A stretch of 64,000 bases of DNA from Trichocoleus sp. (lineage in GTDB: Bacteria > Cyanobacteriota > Cyanobacteriia > Elainellales > Elainellaceae): NCBI GenBank assembly GCA_036702865.1, contig DATNQD010000027.1, forward strand, positions 310,001-374,000. The letters run 5' to 3'. The notes beneath the pieces were generated by a model. That model saw only the letters and a program-made list of their open reading frames with translations, ran no database searches and was not told the origin of the DNA. This document shows, one piece after another, positions 45,448 through 53,368 of this stretch. The position numbers were made by a program, and so were the translations under genes. How positions within the stretch are numbered: position 1 is the stretch's first letter; each line of letters begins with the position of its first letter.

Positions 45448-46167
45448 ATGGTGTTTGGCAGTCCTCTGCTTGTTTCACAACAGTTGCTCACCGCCTTGGG
45501 CACAAGAACCTTCTTTCACCATCAAGACCGAGTTCCTTCAGAGGGTGCAGTTTTGGTCGTGAGCAATCATCGTAGTTTTTTGGATGCTCCTCTGCTGATG
45601 GCAGCGATGAACCGATCGATTCGGTTTGCTTGTCACCATTACATGGGAGAAGTTCCAGTCCTGCGTGAAGTGGTTACTCGGCTCGGCTGCTTTCCACTGG
45701 ATACACCCGATCAGCGACAGCAAAGCTTTTTTCACCAAGCCATTAAGCTGTTGCAATCTCAGCAGGTCGTTGGGATTTTTCCAGAAGGAACGCAGCCAAT
45801 GGTGCAGTTAACTGATCCCCGAGCAATTGGGGACTTTCAAAGAGGCTTTGCCCATTTGGCTTTGCGTGCTCCCATTCAAAATCTCGCTGTTCTGCCCATT
45901 GCGATCGCCTCTCAATCTGAGTCCAACAACTTCACTGTGCCACTCAAGGTCCTCAGCTGGTTTGATCCCTCTGAGCCTCTGTTTAATCAACCGGGCTGGC
46001 ATCCGATGGTGCTATATCAACGTGTTGATGTGCTGGTGGGTCGTCCAATTTGGATCACAAACGCTCAGCGGCAGAGCTATCAGGGCAAACAAGCGCGTTC
46101 AGTAGTCGCTGATTTGACTGCCCACTGCCAGACCGAAATTAATCATTTGCTTCATCACGTTGCATAG
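45448..46167 (+). CDS. PlsC-type lysophospholipid acyltransferase
   Basis: 239 aa. The catalytic HX4D is in SNHRSFLDAPLL (His56-like position), followed by VTRLGCFPLDT, and the substrate motif FPEGTQ in VVGIFPEGTQPMVQ. The protein carries no signal peptide and one weak hydrophobic region. PlsC-type enzymes add the second acyl chain to lysophosphatidate; the related slr2103/PES acyltransferases esterify phytol or plastoquinol. It is followed 3 nt later by an alpha/beta hydrolase gene on the same strand, the pair resembling domains fused in plant PES proteins. Confidence 0.87.
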   Translation: MVFGSPLLVSQQLLTALGTRTFFHHQDRVPSEGAVLVVSNHRSFLDAPLLMAAMNRSIRFACHHYMGEVPVLREVVTRLGCFPLDTPDQRQQSFFHQAIKLLQSQQVVGIFPEGTQPMVQLTDPRAIGDFQRGFAHLALRAPIQNLAVLPIAIASQSESNNFTVPLKVLSWFDPSEPLFNQPGWHPMVLYQRVDVLVGRPIWITNAQRQSYQGKQARSVVADLTAHCQTEINHLLHHVA

Positions 46168-46170
46168 CCC

Positions 46171-46980
46171 ATGATTCAATCTCGCCACCACGCCTACTTC
46201 CGGACGCCGACCCGCCTCAATCCTGATGCACCCTTGTTCGTCTTTTTGCCTGGCATGGACGGAACCGGACAACTCTTTCGTGCTCAGGTTGCTGGCATGG
46301 AGAAGGCATTTGATATTCGCTGTTTGTCAATTCCCTCGGATGATCTGACTGGTTGGAATCAGTTAGTTGAACAGGTGATCACGCTAGTTCGGGCAGAGAT
46401 CGATCGCAAACCCAACCAGCCAGTCTACATGTGTGGCGAGTCTTTTGGCGGCTGCCTGGCAATTAAGGCGGCGCTACGGGCACCCGATTTGTTTCATCGA
46501 TTAATTCTGGTCAATCCTGCCTCTTCGTTCAACCGTCGCCCCTGGGTCTTTTGGGGATCTCATTTCAGTCGGTTGCTGCCTGAGACAATGTATCAGCTTT
46601 CGTCCGTTAGCTTTTTGCCGATTCTGGCTTCATTAAACCGGATTAAGCTGGAAGATCGGCAGGCATTGTTAGAAGCAGTGCGTTTTGTCACACAGCGATC
46701 GTCCATCTGGCGGCAAGGTCTTTTGCGTGATTTTGATGTGACTGATTTTCAGCTACGCAGCCTTACCCTCCCCACACTTGTCGTAGCAAGTGGCAGCGAT
46801 CGGCTGTTGCCTTCCATTCCAGAAGCCCGTCGTTTGGTCAATCTGCTGCCCAATGCTGAGATGATTGTGTTGCCCCACAGTGGTCATGCTTGCTTGCTGG
46901 AGTCTGATATAAACCTCTATAACTTGCTCAAGTCATCTCGGCTGGTTCAGCCACCGCAGCCTACGATGCAGGTTTCTTAA
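46171..46980 (+). CDS. Alpha/beta hydrolase, PES-esterase-like
   Basis: 269 aa. The catalytic triad can be placed: Ser91 in the nucleophile elbow GESFGG, Asp in ASGSDRLLPS and His in LPHSGHACLLE. FVFLPGMDGTGQLFRAQV forms the oxyanion region. Start ATG 3 nt after the upstream stop, so almost certainly co-translated with the acyltransferase. The domain and its partner match the two halves of plant phytyl ester synthases (esterase plus acyltransferase). Substrate unproven. Confidence 0.85.
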   Translation: MIQSRHHAYFRTPTRLNPDAPLFVFLPGMDGTGQLFRAQVAGMEKAFDIRCLSIPSDDLTGWNQLVEQVITLVRAEIDRKPNQPVYMCGESFGGCLAIKAALRAPDLFHRLILVNPASSFNRRPWVFWGSHFSRLLPETMYQLSSVSFLPILASLNRIKLEDRQALLEAVRFVTQRSSIWRQGLLRDFDVTDFQLRSLTLPTLVVASGSDRLLPSIPEARRLVNLLPNAEMIVLPHSGHACLLESDINLYNLLKSSRLVQPPQPTMQVS

Positions 46981-47010
46981 ACTCGCCCACTTCTTGAGCT
47001 TATCGGCTGC

Positions 47011-47958
47011 TTATAAGGCAGCGAATCGATCGGTTGTGGTAATCAGCGCATCTTGAATCCCTGGTTCGGTCATAGAATGTCCGGCATCAGCAATAACCAA
47101 AAATTCTGCTTCCGGAAAAACTTGATGGAGTTCCCAGGCAGAGACCATGGGGCAAACGATGTCATAACGTCCCTGCACAATGACGGTGGGAAGATGACGA
47201 ATGCGGTTGCAATTCTGTAAAAGCTGGTCTTCCGAAGTGAAAAAGCCCTTATTGACGAAGTAGTGGCATTCAATCCGGGCAAAGGCTTCAGCAAATTGGC
47301 TTTCACCAAACCGCGCTTGCAGCCCTAAGTCAGGAAAGAGCTTACTGGTACTGCCTTCCCAAATTGACCAGGCACGCGCTGCCTCTTGCCGAACAGCCGG
47401 ATCAGAACTAGTTAGCCGTTTGTAGTACGCTGCAATCAAATCCTGTCGCTCATTTAGTGGAATAGGCTTTAGGTAAGCTTCCCAAAAGTCAGGAAAGATA
47501 TTGCTGGCACCTTCCTGGTAAAACCATTGCAGTTCTTTGTTTCTCAGCAGAAAGATTCCCCGGAGAATTAGCCCTTTACATGCTTCGGGGTAGGTCTGGC
47601 TATATGCCAATGCCAAGGTACTGCCCCAACTGCCGCCAAAGACAACCCAGCGATCGATCCCCAGATGGTGACGCAGCTTTTCAATGTCGTTGACCAGATC
47701 CCAGGTTGTGTTTTCTCTCAGTTCAGCATGAGGGGTACTGCGTCCACACCCCCGCTGGTCAAATAAAATGATGCGCCATTGCTCTGGGTTGAAGTAGCGA
47801 CGATACAGCGGATCACTGCCGCCCCCTGGCCCCCCATGCAGAAAGACGATGGGGTTGCCCTCAGGATTTCCAACCTGTTCAAAATAAACCTGATGAAGCT
47901 CCGAAACCTGGATTGTTCCCTTCTGGTAGGGTTCGATCGGCGGATACAGTTCGCGCAT
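47011..47958 (-). CDS. pip: Prolyl aminopeptidase
   Basis: 315 aa. Cleaves N-terminal proline from peptides. The alpha/beta hydrolase oxyanion motif VFLHGGPGGGSDP, FDQRGCGRSTPHAELRENTTWDLVNDIEKLR and the nucleophile VFGGSWGSTLALAY are diagnostic, with the His in ADAGHSM. Convergent with the upstream hydrolase gene with a 30-nt gap. Confidence 0.95.
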   Translation of the reverse strand: MRELYPPIEPYQKGTIQVSELHQVYFEQVGNPEGNPIVFLHGGPGGGSDPLYRRYFNPEQWRIILFDQRGCGRSTPHAELRENTTWDLVNDIEKLRHHLGIDRWVVFGGSWGSTLALAYSQTYPEACKGLILRGIFLLRNKELQWFYQEGASNIFPDFWEAYLKPIPLNERQDLIAAYYKRLTSSDPAVRQEAARAWSIWEGSTSKLFPDLGLQARFGESQFAEAFARIECHYFVNKGFFTSEDQLLQNCNRIRHLPTVIVQGRYDIVCPMVSAWELHQVFPEAEFLVIADAGHSMTEPGIQDALITTTDRFAAL

Positions 47959-48194
47959 AAGTTTTTTGAGTCAGGTGTAGCAAGTAAGCGGTATGAGAAG
48001 CCAGGGATCAAGCGTAATATAGCCAACCTGCTCAAAGTTTCGCTCGATCGAGTGGTTCTAACCTGGGTTACGGTTCCGATAATGTCGCCGAATCACAGGC
48101 AAAATGCTCAAAATCTTTCTAGGATCGATCCTAAAGATACAAGCAAAACGGTTCAGATTCCTTTTTGCCATTTCGATAAAAGTAAGCTAGATCG

Positions 48195-48629
48195 ATGAGT
48201 ACTGTGTCCAGTTTTTCAGCATTTGAGTTCCAAGCCCATCAGATTGTGCGCCTGCAACATGAATCTACTTATCTTTACGCTGAAGTAATTCAAGTCGTTT
48301 CTGCTCGTCGCCTCTGCTGGGCGCGTCCGCTCGTTCTCCTGCTGCCCAAAATGCCGGAATCAACCTTACTGACTCCAACACCTCGTCTCATGGACGCAGA
48401 ATTCGATGCTTATACATTTTTAGATTTAAGACAGGGATCTGACCTGCTGCTGCCACTTTCCTGGTTTGAAGCTGCGATCGATGTCGAAGTAATTCCTATC
48501 CTGGCACAGCTTGACATCCCCAAAGACCCTGCCGACTCAGGCAACACGCTACTCAACCCGGTTTCGGCTCATCGTCAGATGCAGCAGTTTATCCAGCAAC
48601 TTTGTCATACACGTTCAGATGCACCCTAG
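48195..48629 (+). CDS. Conserved-looking protein of unknown function
   Basis: 144 aa, soluble, with a compact beta-rich start (HQIVRLQHESTYLYAEVIQVVSARRLCWARPLVLLL) and a helical C-terminus (AHRQMQQFIQQLCHT). It resembles short hypothetical proteins I have seen in cyanobacterial genomes, with no named domain. ATG at 48195. No function proposed. Confidence 0.6.
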   Translation: MSTVSSFSAFEFQAHQIVRLQHESTYLYAEVIQVVSARRLCWARPLVLLLPKMPESTLLTPTPRLMDAEFDAYTFLDLRQGSDLLLPLSWFEAAIDVEVIPILAQLDIPKDPADSGNTLLNPVSAHRQMQQFIQQLCHTRSDAP

Positions 48630-48691
48630 AGCTTTGGATTCGCCCTCATCCTCACGCAAATTGCTAATCCAGCAACCAAGAGTGAGATGGA

Positions 48692-48886
48692 CTAAGGACT
48701 CGGTACAAGTCGAACCCGACCAGCATCCATTTCCGACATGAGTAGTTCCAACGCCTCGTAATCTACATCTGAGATATAACCCAGACGAGTCAACTCATAG
48801 TTGATTTCGTTTTCAATATCGGGCGTAAGCTGTTTGATGTATAAAGCCTTCGCAACCAAATGGCGAATGATATGGGGTGTGTTCAT
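48692..48886 (-). CDS. Small conserved cyanobacterial protein, unknown
   Basis: 64 residues from ATG 48886 (MNTPHIIRHLVAKALYIKQLTPDIENEINYELTRLGYISDVDYEALELLMSEMDAG...). The mixture of conserved Leu/Glu and the ELTRLGYISDVDYEALELLMSEM core looks like a widespread short cyanobacterial protein. No Shine-Dalgarno precedes it. The frame continues upstream to 48991, but those codons look non-conserved. Confidence 0.6.
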   Translation of the reverse strand: MNTPHIIRHLVAKALYIKQLTPDIENEINYELTRLGYISDVDYEALELLMSEMDAGRVRLVPSP

Positions 48887-49497
48887 AGGAGAAGTCCAGT
48901 GGGGTGGGAAGGGGGTTTCCTTCACCTCTACATTTTTAGGGAAATATTTTCCGAACTCTATGATCTGGAAGCCCATAGAGTGTGATTTCAATCACATATA
49001 ACAATCGGGAATGATTTCAAGCAACGTCAATTGGAAACTTACCAACTTGAGCCAAGGCGCAGCATCAACGTGGACGAGGGTGTAGAGAAACAGGAGCTGC
49101 AATCAACCGATGAATTGCTTAAAATCTGAGTGCGCTATCTAAGAAAATGTCTAATTTCTACAAAGCTATCGTAACCCGAATCTACCTTTCGGTAGGTGCA
49201 CAGATAGCTAAGAGGATTGTAGGTGCGTAAAAAGCAGGAAAGCAAGTTTGTCTTTTCCATAAAGAAATTTAAGTTTAAGCGGAAATTGCGATCGATACAT
49301 GAAGTATTTTGTATATTTGTACACTTTACCGTACATTTACTTACTGAAAACTTTAAGGAAGTTCTTCCTCGGAATAAAGATTGTGCAAACTGCTTTCGTT
49401 TAACTAGGCTCAATCAGGAATCAAAGGTTATGGTCTTGTACATTCCAGAAGCAGTTTCCAGTTTCTTGCAGTTATTGGCTTAGACAGGATCGAATTG
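48887..49497. other. AT-rich intergenic region
   Basis: About 610 nt, AT-rich, with no gene I can support. Short ORFs here are Lys/Phe-rich by base composition. It must contain the STAS gene promoter, but no consensus pair is evident. Confidence 0.45.
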
Positions 49498-49833
49498 ATG
49501 TATAGCGACACAGTGCCTTCTCGGATGAAAATTGTTCGACCCCGTGGTCATATTACTTCAGCAAATGCAGTTGACCTGCAGCAACACTTGACAGAAACTG
49601 TTATTTCTACAGAGCACCCTGTTCTAGGAGTGGACATGAGCTGTGTAGAGTCTTTGGATAGCTCAGGCTTAATGGTTTTTGTTTCTATCCTGACCTTGGC
49701 GCAGCGCCTCAACAAAAGGCTGGCTCTGTTCGGGATTTCCCCTTCTGTTCGAATTGTGTTTGAGCTAACACAGCTGGATCAGGTCTTTGAAATTTTAGAT
49801 GAGCACCCTGTTTTGGAAGCCGTTGCTGCTTAA
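49498..49833 (+). CDS. STAS domain protein (anti-sigma factor antagonist-like)
   Basis: 111 aa, a single STAS domain. RPRGHITSANAVDLQQHL and CVESLDSSGLMVFVSILTLAQRLNKRLALFGISPSVRIVFELTQLDQVFEI match the SpoIIAA fold. The conserved phosphorylatable Ser lies in the DSSG motif (S55 or S56), so partner-switching control by a kinase/phosphatase pair is likely. No anti-sigma kinase is adjacent. A TTG three bases before the ATG is in frame but unlikely to be used. Confidence 0.9.
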   Translation: MYSDTVPSRMKIVRPRGHITSANAVDLQQHLTETVISTEHPVLGVDMSCVESLDSSGLMVFVSILTLAQRLNKRLALFGISPSVRIVFELTQLDQVFEILDEHPVLEAVAA

Positions 49834-50097
49834 TGGTAATTTTTTAGGTAAATTTCATTAATCTAAGCAAGCAGTGACTTTGGTTTTATCTGAATCACTC
49901 TTCGGTTTTTCACGTTTTAACTAGCAACCAGCGGCAATTTTGGGCAGCTTTGGCAATGCGATTTGGGCAAAAAATCAGTCACAACATGTAGCGTACCGTC
50001 TATAGGCGCATCATTCTCGCCATAGCACTATCCGCTATAGTGAACAGAGGAAACTGATGAATTTTGGCTCATTTCGTTCATAGAGACAGTCTTTGCC

Positions 50098-52776
50098 GTG
50101 GCAGTTGCAGTTGAACAGCTATTAACCCCAGAAATTTTCCGTCCAGCTCGTTATCTGGGAAATGAGCGAGGGGCGGTTCATAAGCCCTGGGAATCAGCAC
50201 TTGTGCGTTGGGTGTTGACCTACCCGGAGGTCTATGAGGTTGGAGCCTCAAACTTGGGGCATATCATCCTCTACAGCATTCTCAACACACAGCCTCGGCA
50301 ACTTTGTGATCGAGCTTATCTGCCTGCACCGGATCTGGCGGCAAAACTTCGATCAACTCAAACACCCCTATTTGCGGTCGAGTCCCGTCGATCGCTGCAT
50401 GACTTCGACATTTTGGGATTCAGCCTCAGCTATGAGTTGGGTGCAACCAATGTGCTAGAGATGCTGGATCTTGCAGGCATTCCTCTCACTTGGCGAGAAC
50501 GGCAAGCCGCTGGAATCTGGAATGTGAGCCAGGGGAGTTATCCTCTTATTTTTGCTGGCGGACAAACTGCAACATCTAACCCCGAACCCTATGCTGACTT
50601 CTTCGACTTCATTGCTCTAGGAGATGGAGAAGAACTGTTACCCGAAATTGGGCTAGTTCTAGAAGAAGCAAAGACGGCAGGGTTGAGTCGAGCAGAAACA
50701 TTGCTGGATCTCGCTCAAGTTCCGGGTGTTTATGTGCCTCAGTTTTATGACATGTCGCCTGATGGCTCGGTTCATCCGAATCGACCTGATGTGCCAGAAC
50801 GGGTGCTACGGCGAGTTGCGACTCCCATTCCAGCCTACTCGATCGGTTTAGTGCCTCTGATCGAAACAGTTCACGATCGTCTAACAATTGAGATTCGACG
50901 CGGTTGTACGCGTGGTTGTCGTTTTTGCCAACCAGGAATGCTGACTCGTCCGGCACGCGATGTCAAGCCAGAACAGGTGATTGAGGCGATCGAGACGGGG
51001 ATGCGGGAAACCGGATATAACGAATTCTCGCTGCTGTCGCTGAGCTGTTCTGACTATTTGGCTTTACCTGCGGTGGGGGTAGAGGTCAAAAATCGGTTGC
51101 GCGAAGAAAACATCACGCTCTCACTGCCCAGCCAACGGGTCGATCGCTTTGACGAAAATATCGCTCACATTATCGGGGGGACGAGGCAATCTGGGCTAAC
51201 GTTTGCGCCAGAAGCCGGCACCCAACGAATGCGGGATATTATCAATAAGGGGTTGACCAACGAGGAACTGCTACGCGGCGTGAAAACGGCTCACGAGCAG
51301 GGGTGGGATCGCGTCAAGCTCTATTTCATGATTGGGCTTCCTGGAGAAACAGATGCAGATGTCTTGGGCATTGCTGAGACAATGCGCTGGCTCCAGCAGG
51401 AATGCCGCATTCGTGGCAGAAAGCCGATCGGCTTCAACGTCACGATTTCTAATTTCACGCCAAAGCCCCATACCCCATTTCAATGGCACTCTGTCTCAAC
51501 TACAGAATTTAAGCGAAAGCAAACCCTGCTCCAGCAAGAATTTCGCACCATCCGTGGCTTAAAAACTAATTTCACGGATGTCCGAATTTCGGCGATGGAA
51601 GACTTCCTGGGGAGAGGTGATCGGCGGTTGTCAAGCGTAATTCATGCAGCCTGGAAGTTGGGAGCAGGGATGGATGCCTGGTGGGAAAGCCTCGATCGGG
51701 CTTTTGCTGCCTGGACAGAAGCGATCGAAGCATCTGACCTGACTTGGATGTATCGGCAGATTGAGCGGGGTGAATGGAACGTTTTTGAATCGACTGAGAC
51801 AGAAGGGCAGGCAGCTACACGTCAATTAGCGCTCGATGCACCACTTCCCTGGGACCACGTTGACTCTGGGGTTGATAAGCAGTGGCTCCAGGCAGATTTG
51901 CAGCTTGCACTAGAGGCAGCAACAGTTCCTGATTGTTCGTTTGAGGGCTGTTCGCACTGTGGCGTTTGTGGTGCGGATTTTGGGCATAACGTTGTTGTTC
52001 CACCCCCAGCGATTCCAGTCTTTCAGGGTCATTTTGTCCCAAATCAGGAGCGGGTGCAGCGGCTTCGGGTTTGGTTTGGTAAACAAGGGGATATGGCGTT
52101 AGTAAGCCATCTTGATTTGGTACGTTTGTTCGATCGAGCCGTGCGACGGGCAGCGATTCCTATTTCCTTCACGGGGGGCTTCCATCCGGGTCCGCGAATT
52201 TCAATCGCTAGTGCTCTCCCTCTAGGAACGACCAGTCAGGGTGAAATTGTAGACTTTGACCTGACCCAGGTAATGGATATTGACGAGTTTCAGCAAAAGC
52301 TGGCAGTTCAACTCCCTGAGGACATTCCCCTATATCAAGTTAAATCGATCGCACCTGATACCCCTTCTGCCACTCAACTGCTAGAACGGGCTGAATACTG
52401 GATTGCAGTCCAAGCTGTTGTTGAGGATGAAGCTTTTGTACCTCCAGTAGCAGACTGGCAAACCTGGATTGCGATGATTCTAGCAACTTCAGAGATCTGG
52501 GTTGAGCAAACTACAAAATCAGGAAAAGTGCGGCAGGTGAATCTCCGCGATCGACTTGATTCCCTGGAGCCTGTCGATCTGACCCATCTAGAAACTATCC
52601 GTTCTGGTTTATCTTTCGAAGGGGCGATCGGGCTGCGCTATGTTGGCAGCTGCCGTAATGATGGAACACTGCTCCGCCCAGAGCATCTACTGCGGATGTT
52701 AGAGCAGGTCAGCCAACACCAGTTCCAGCTCTGTCATGCTCATCGTCATCAGCTTTTTTTAACAGACTCTCTGTAA
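50098..52776 (+). CDS. TIGR03960 radical SAM protein with B12-binding N-terminus and DUF2344 C-terminus
   Basis: 892 aa, two fused units. The N-terminal part has a B12-binding-like region (YEVGASNLGHIILYSILN) and the radical SAM cluster CX3CX2C as RRGCTRGCRFCQPG, with SLPSQRVDRFD. A linker includes CSFEGCSHCGVCG, a possible second Fe-S site. The C-terminal third (about 650-892) is the DUF2344/TIGR03936 domain: VWFGKQGDMALVSHLDLVRLFDRAVRRAAIPISFTGGFHPGPRISIASALPLG. Such fusions sit beside ribonuclease E/G genes, as here. Substrate unknown; RNA or ribosome modification has been suggested. GTG start at 50098. Confidence 0.92.
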   Translation: MAVAVEQLLTPEIFRPARYLGNERGAVHKPWESALVRWVLTYPEVYEVGASNLGHIILYSILNTQPRQLCDRAYLPAPDLAAKLRSTQTPLFAVESRRSLHDFDILGFSLSYELGATNVLEMLDLAGIPLTWRERQAAGIWNVSQGSYPLIFAGGQTATSNPEPYADFFDFIALGDGEELLPEIGLVLEEAKTAGLSRAETLLDLAQVPGVYVPQFYDMSPDGSVHPNRPDVPERVLRRVATPIPAYSIGLVPLIETVHDRLTIEIRRGCTRGCRFCQPGMLTRPARDVKPEQVIEAIETGMRETGYNEFSLLSLSCSDYLALPAVGVEVKNRLREENITLSLPSQRVDRFDENIAHIIGGTRQSGLTFAPEAGTQRMRDIINKGLTNEELLRGVKTAHEQGWDRVKLYFMIGLPGETDADVLGIAETMRWLQQECRIRGRKPIGFNVTISNFTPKPHTPFQWHSVSTTEFKRKQTLLQQEFRTIRGLKTNFTDVRISAMEDFLGRGDRRLSSVIHAAWKLGAGMDAWWESLDRAFAAWTEAIEASDLTWMYRQIERGEWNVFESTETEGQAATRQLALDAPLPWDHVDSGVDKQWLQADLQLALEAATVPDCSFEGCSHCGVCGADFGHNVVVPPPAIPVFQGHFVPNQERVQRLRVWFGKQGDMALVSHLDLVRLFDRAVRRAAIPISFTGGFHPGPRISIASALPLGTTSQGEIVDFDLTQVMDIDEFQQKLAVQLPEDIPLYQVKSIAPDTPSATQLLERAEYWIAVQAVVEDEAFVPPVADWQTWIAMILATSEIWVEQTTKSGKVRQVNLRDRLDSLEPVDLTHLETIRSGLSFEGAIGLRYVGSCRNDGTLLRPEHLLRMLEQVSQHQFQLCHAHRHQLFLTDSL

Positions 52777-53368
52777 AGATTAGTAAAGTTTTGCATCTAG
52801 TGAAGCTCAACCAACGTTCTCTGCAAAATCCTTGTAGCCTAGAAGAACTGCCCGCTTGGGGCGATTAGAGTTTTTCAACTCAAATTCCTGGCGGTTGATC
52901 AATTGGGGCGAAGGCTGCTTGATTTTTTTCAGAAAATGTTCATCATACTAATAATATGCAGGTTTTGCCGCGCTATAATGCATGACTAAGAGAAGCCGTA
53001 GTTGAACTAAGAACCTCCCAGGGTTGCAAGTAGTTCGATCGGCAACAGGCTCAGAGTAAAGTCTGCTTCTGTCAAGCTTTTGATTCCCTCGCCAACGCAA
53101 GATTCCTGTCTTCTCTAGAAAGGTTTCTTTCGTATAGCCATCTTCAATTTAGCTATCTAGCTTAAGACGTCCAGTTCTTCCCAACTGATTGGATGTCTAA
53201 CTTCAAGTTTAGGTTTCTCCTGTCTGAGCTTGAGCTTTTAGATAGGGGTTTTCTCTAATCATTTCTACCTTTCAATACAGCATTGCTGCCACAACGTTAT
53301 TTATTACCCAGCATAGGTTGCGCCCAGAAGTTAGTGTCCCCTGTGCTGTCAGATTTCGAGGAAATTGA
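52777..53368 (+). promoter_or_regulatory. Long rne leader with consensus -10
   Basis: 592 nt without a gene. A perfect TATAAT at 52974-52979 could start a transcript near 52986 and leave a leader of about 380 nt before rne; no good -35 partner is seen. The leader is U-rich, with stretches such as CTAATCATTTCTACCTTTC near the 3' end. In Synechocystis rne has a long U-rich 5' UTR cut by RNase E itself, so this region is a candidate for the same autoregulation. Confidence 0.55.

Noticed and set aside
49200-49483. Lys/Phe-rich ORF of about 86 codons on the plus strand
   Set aside because: No Shine-Dalgarno, no recognisable domain, and composition simply follows the AT-rich DNA.
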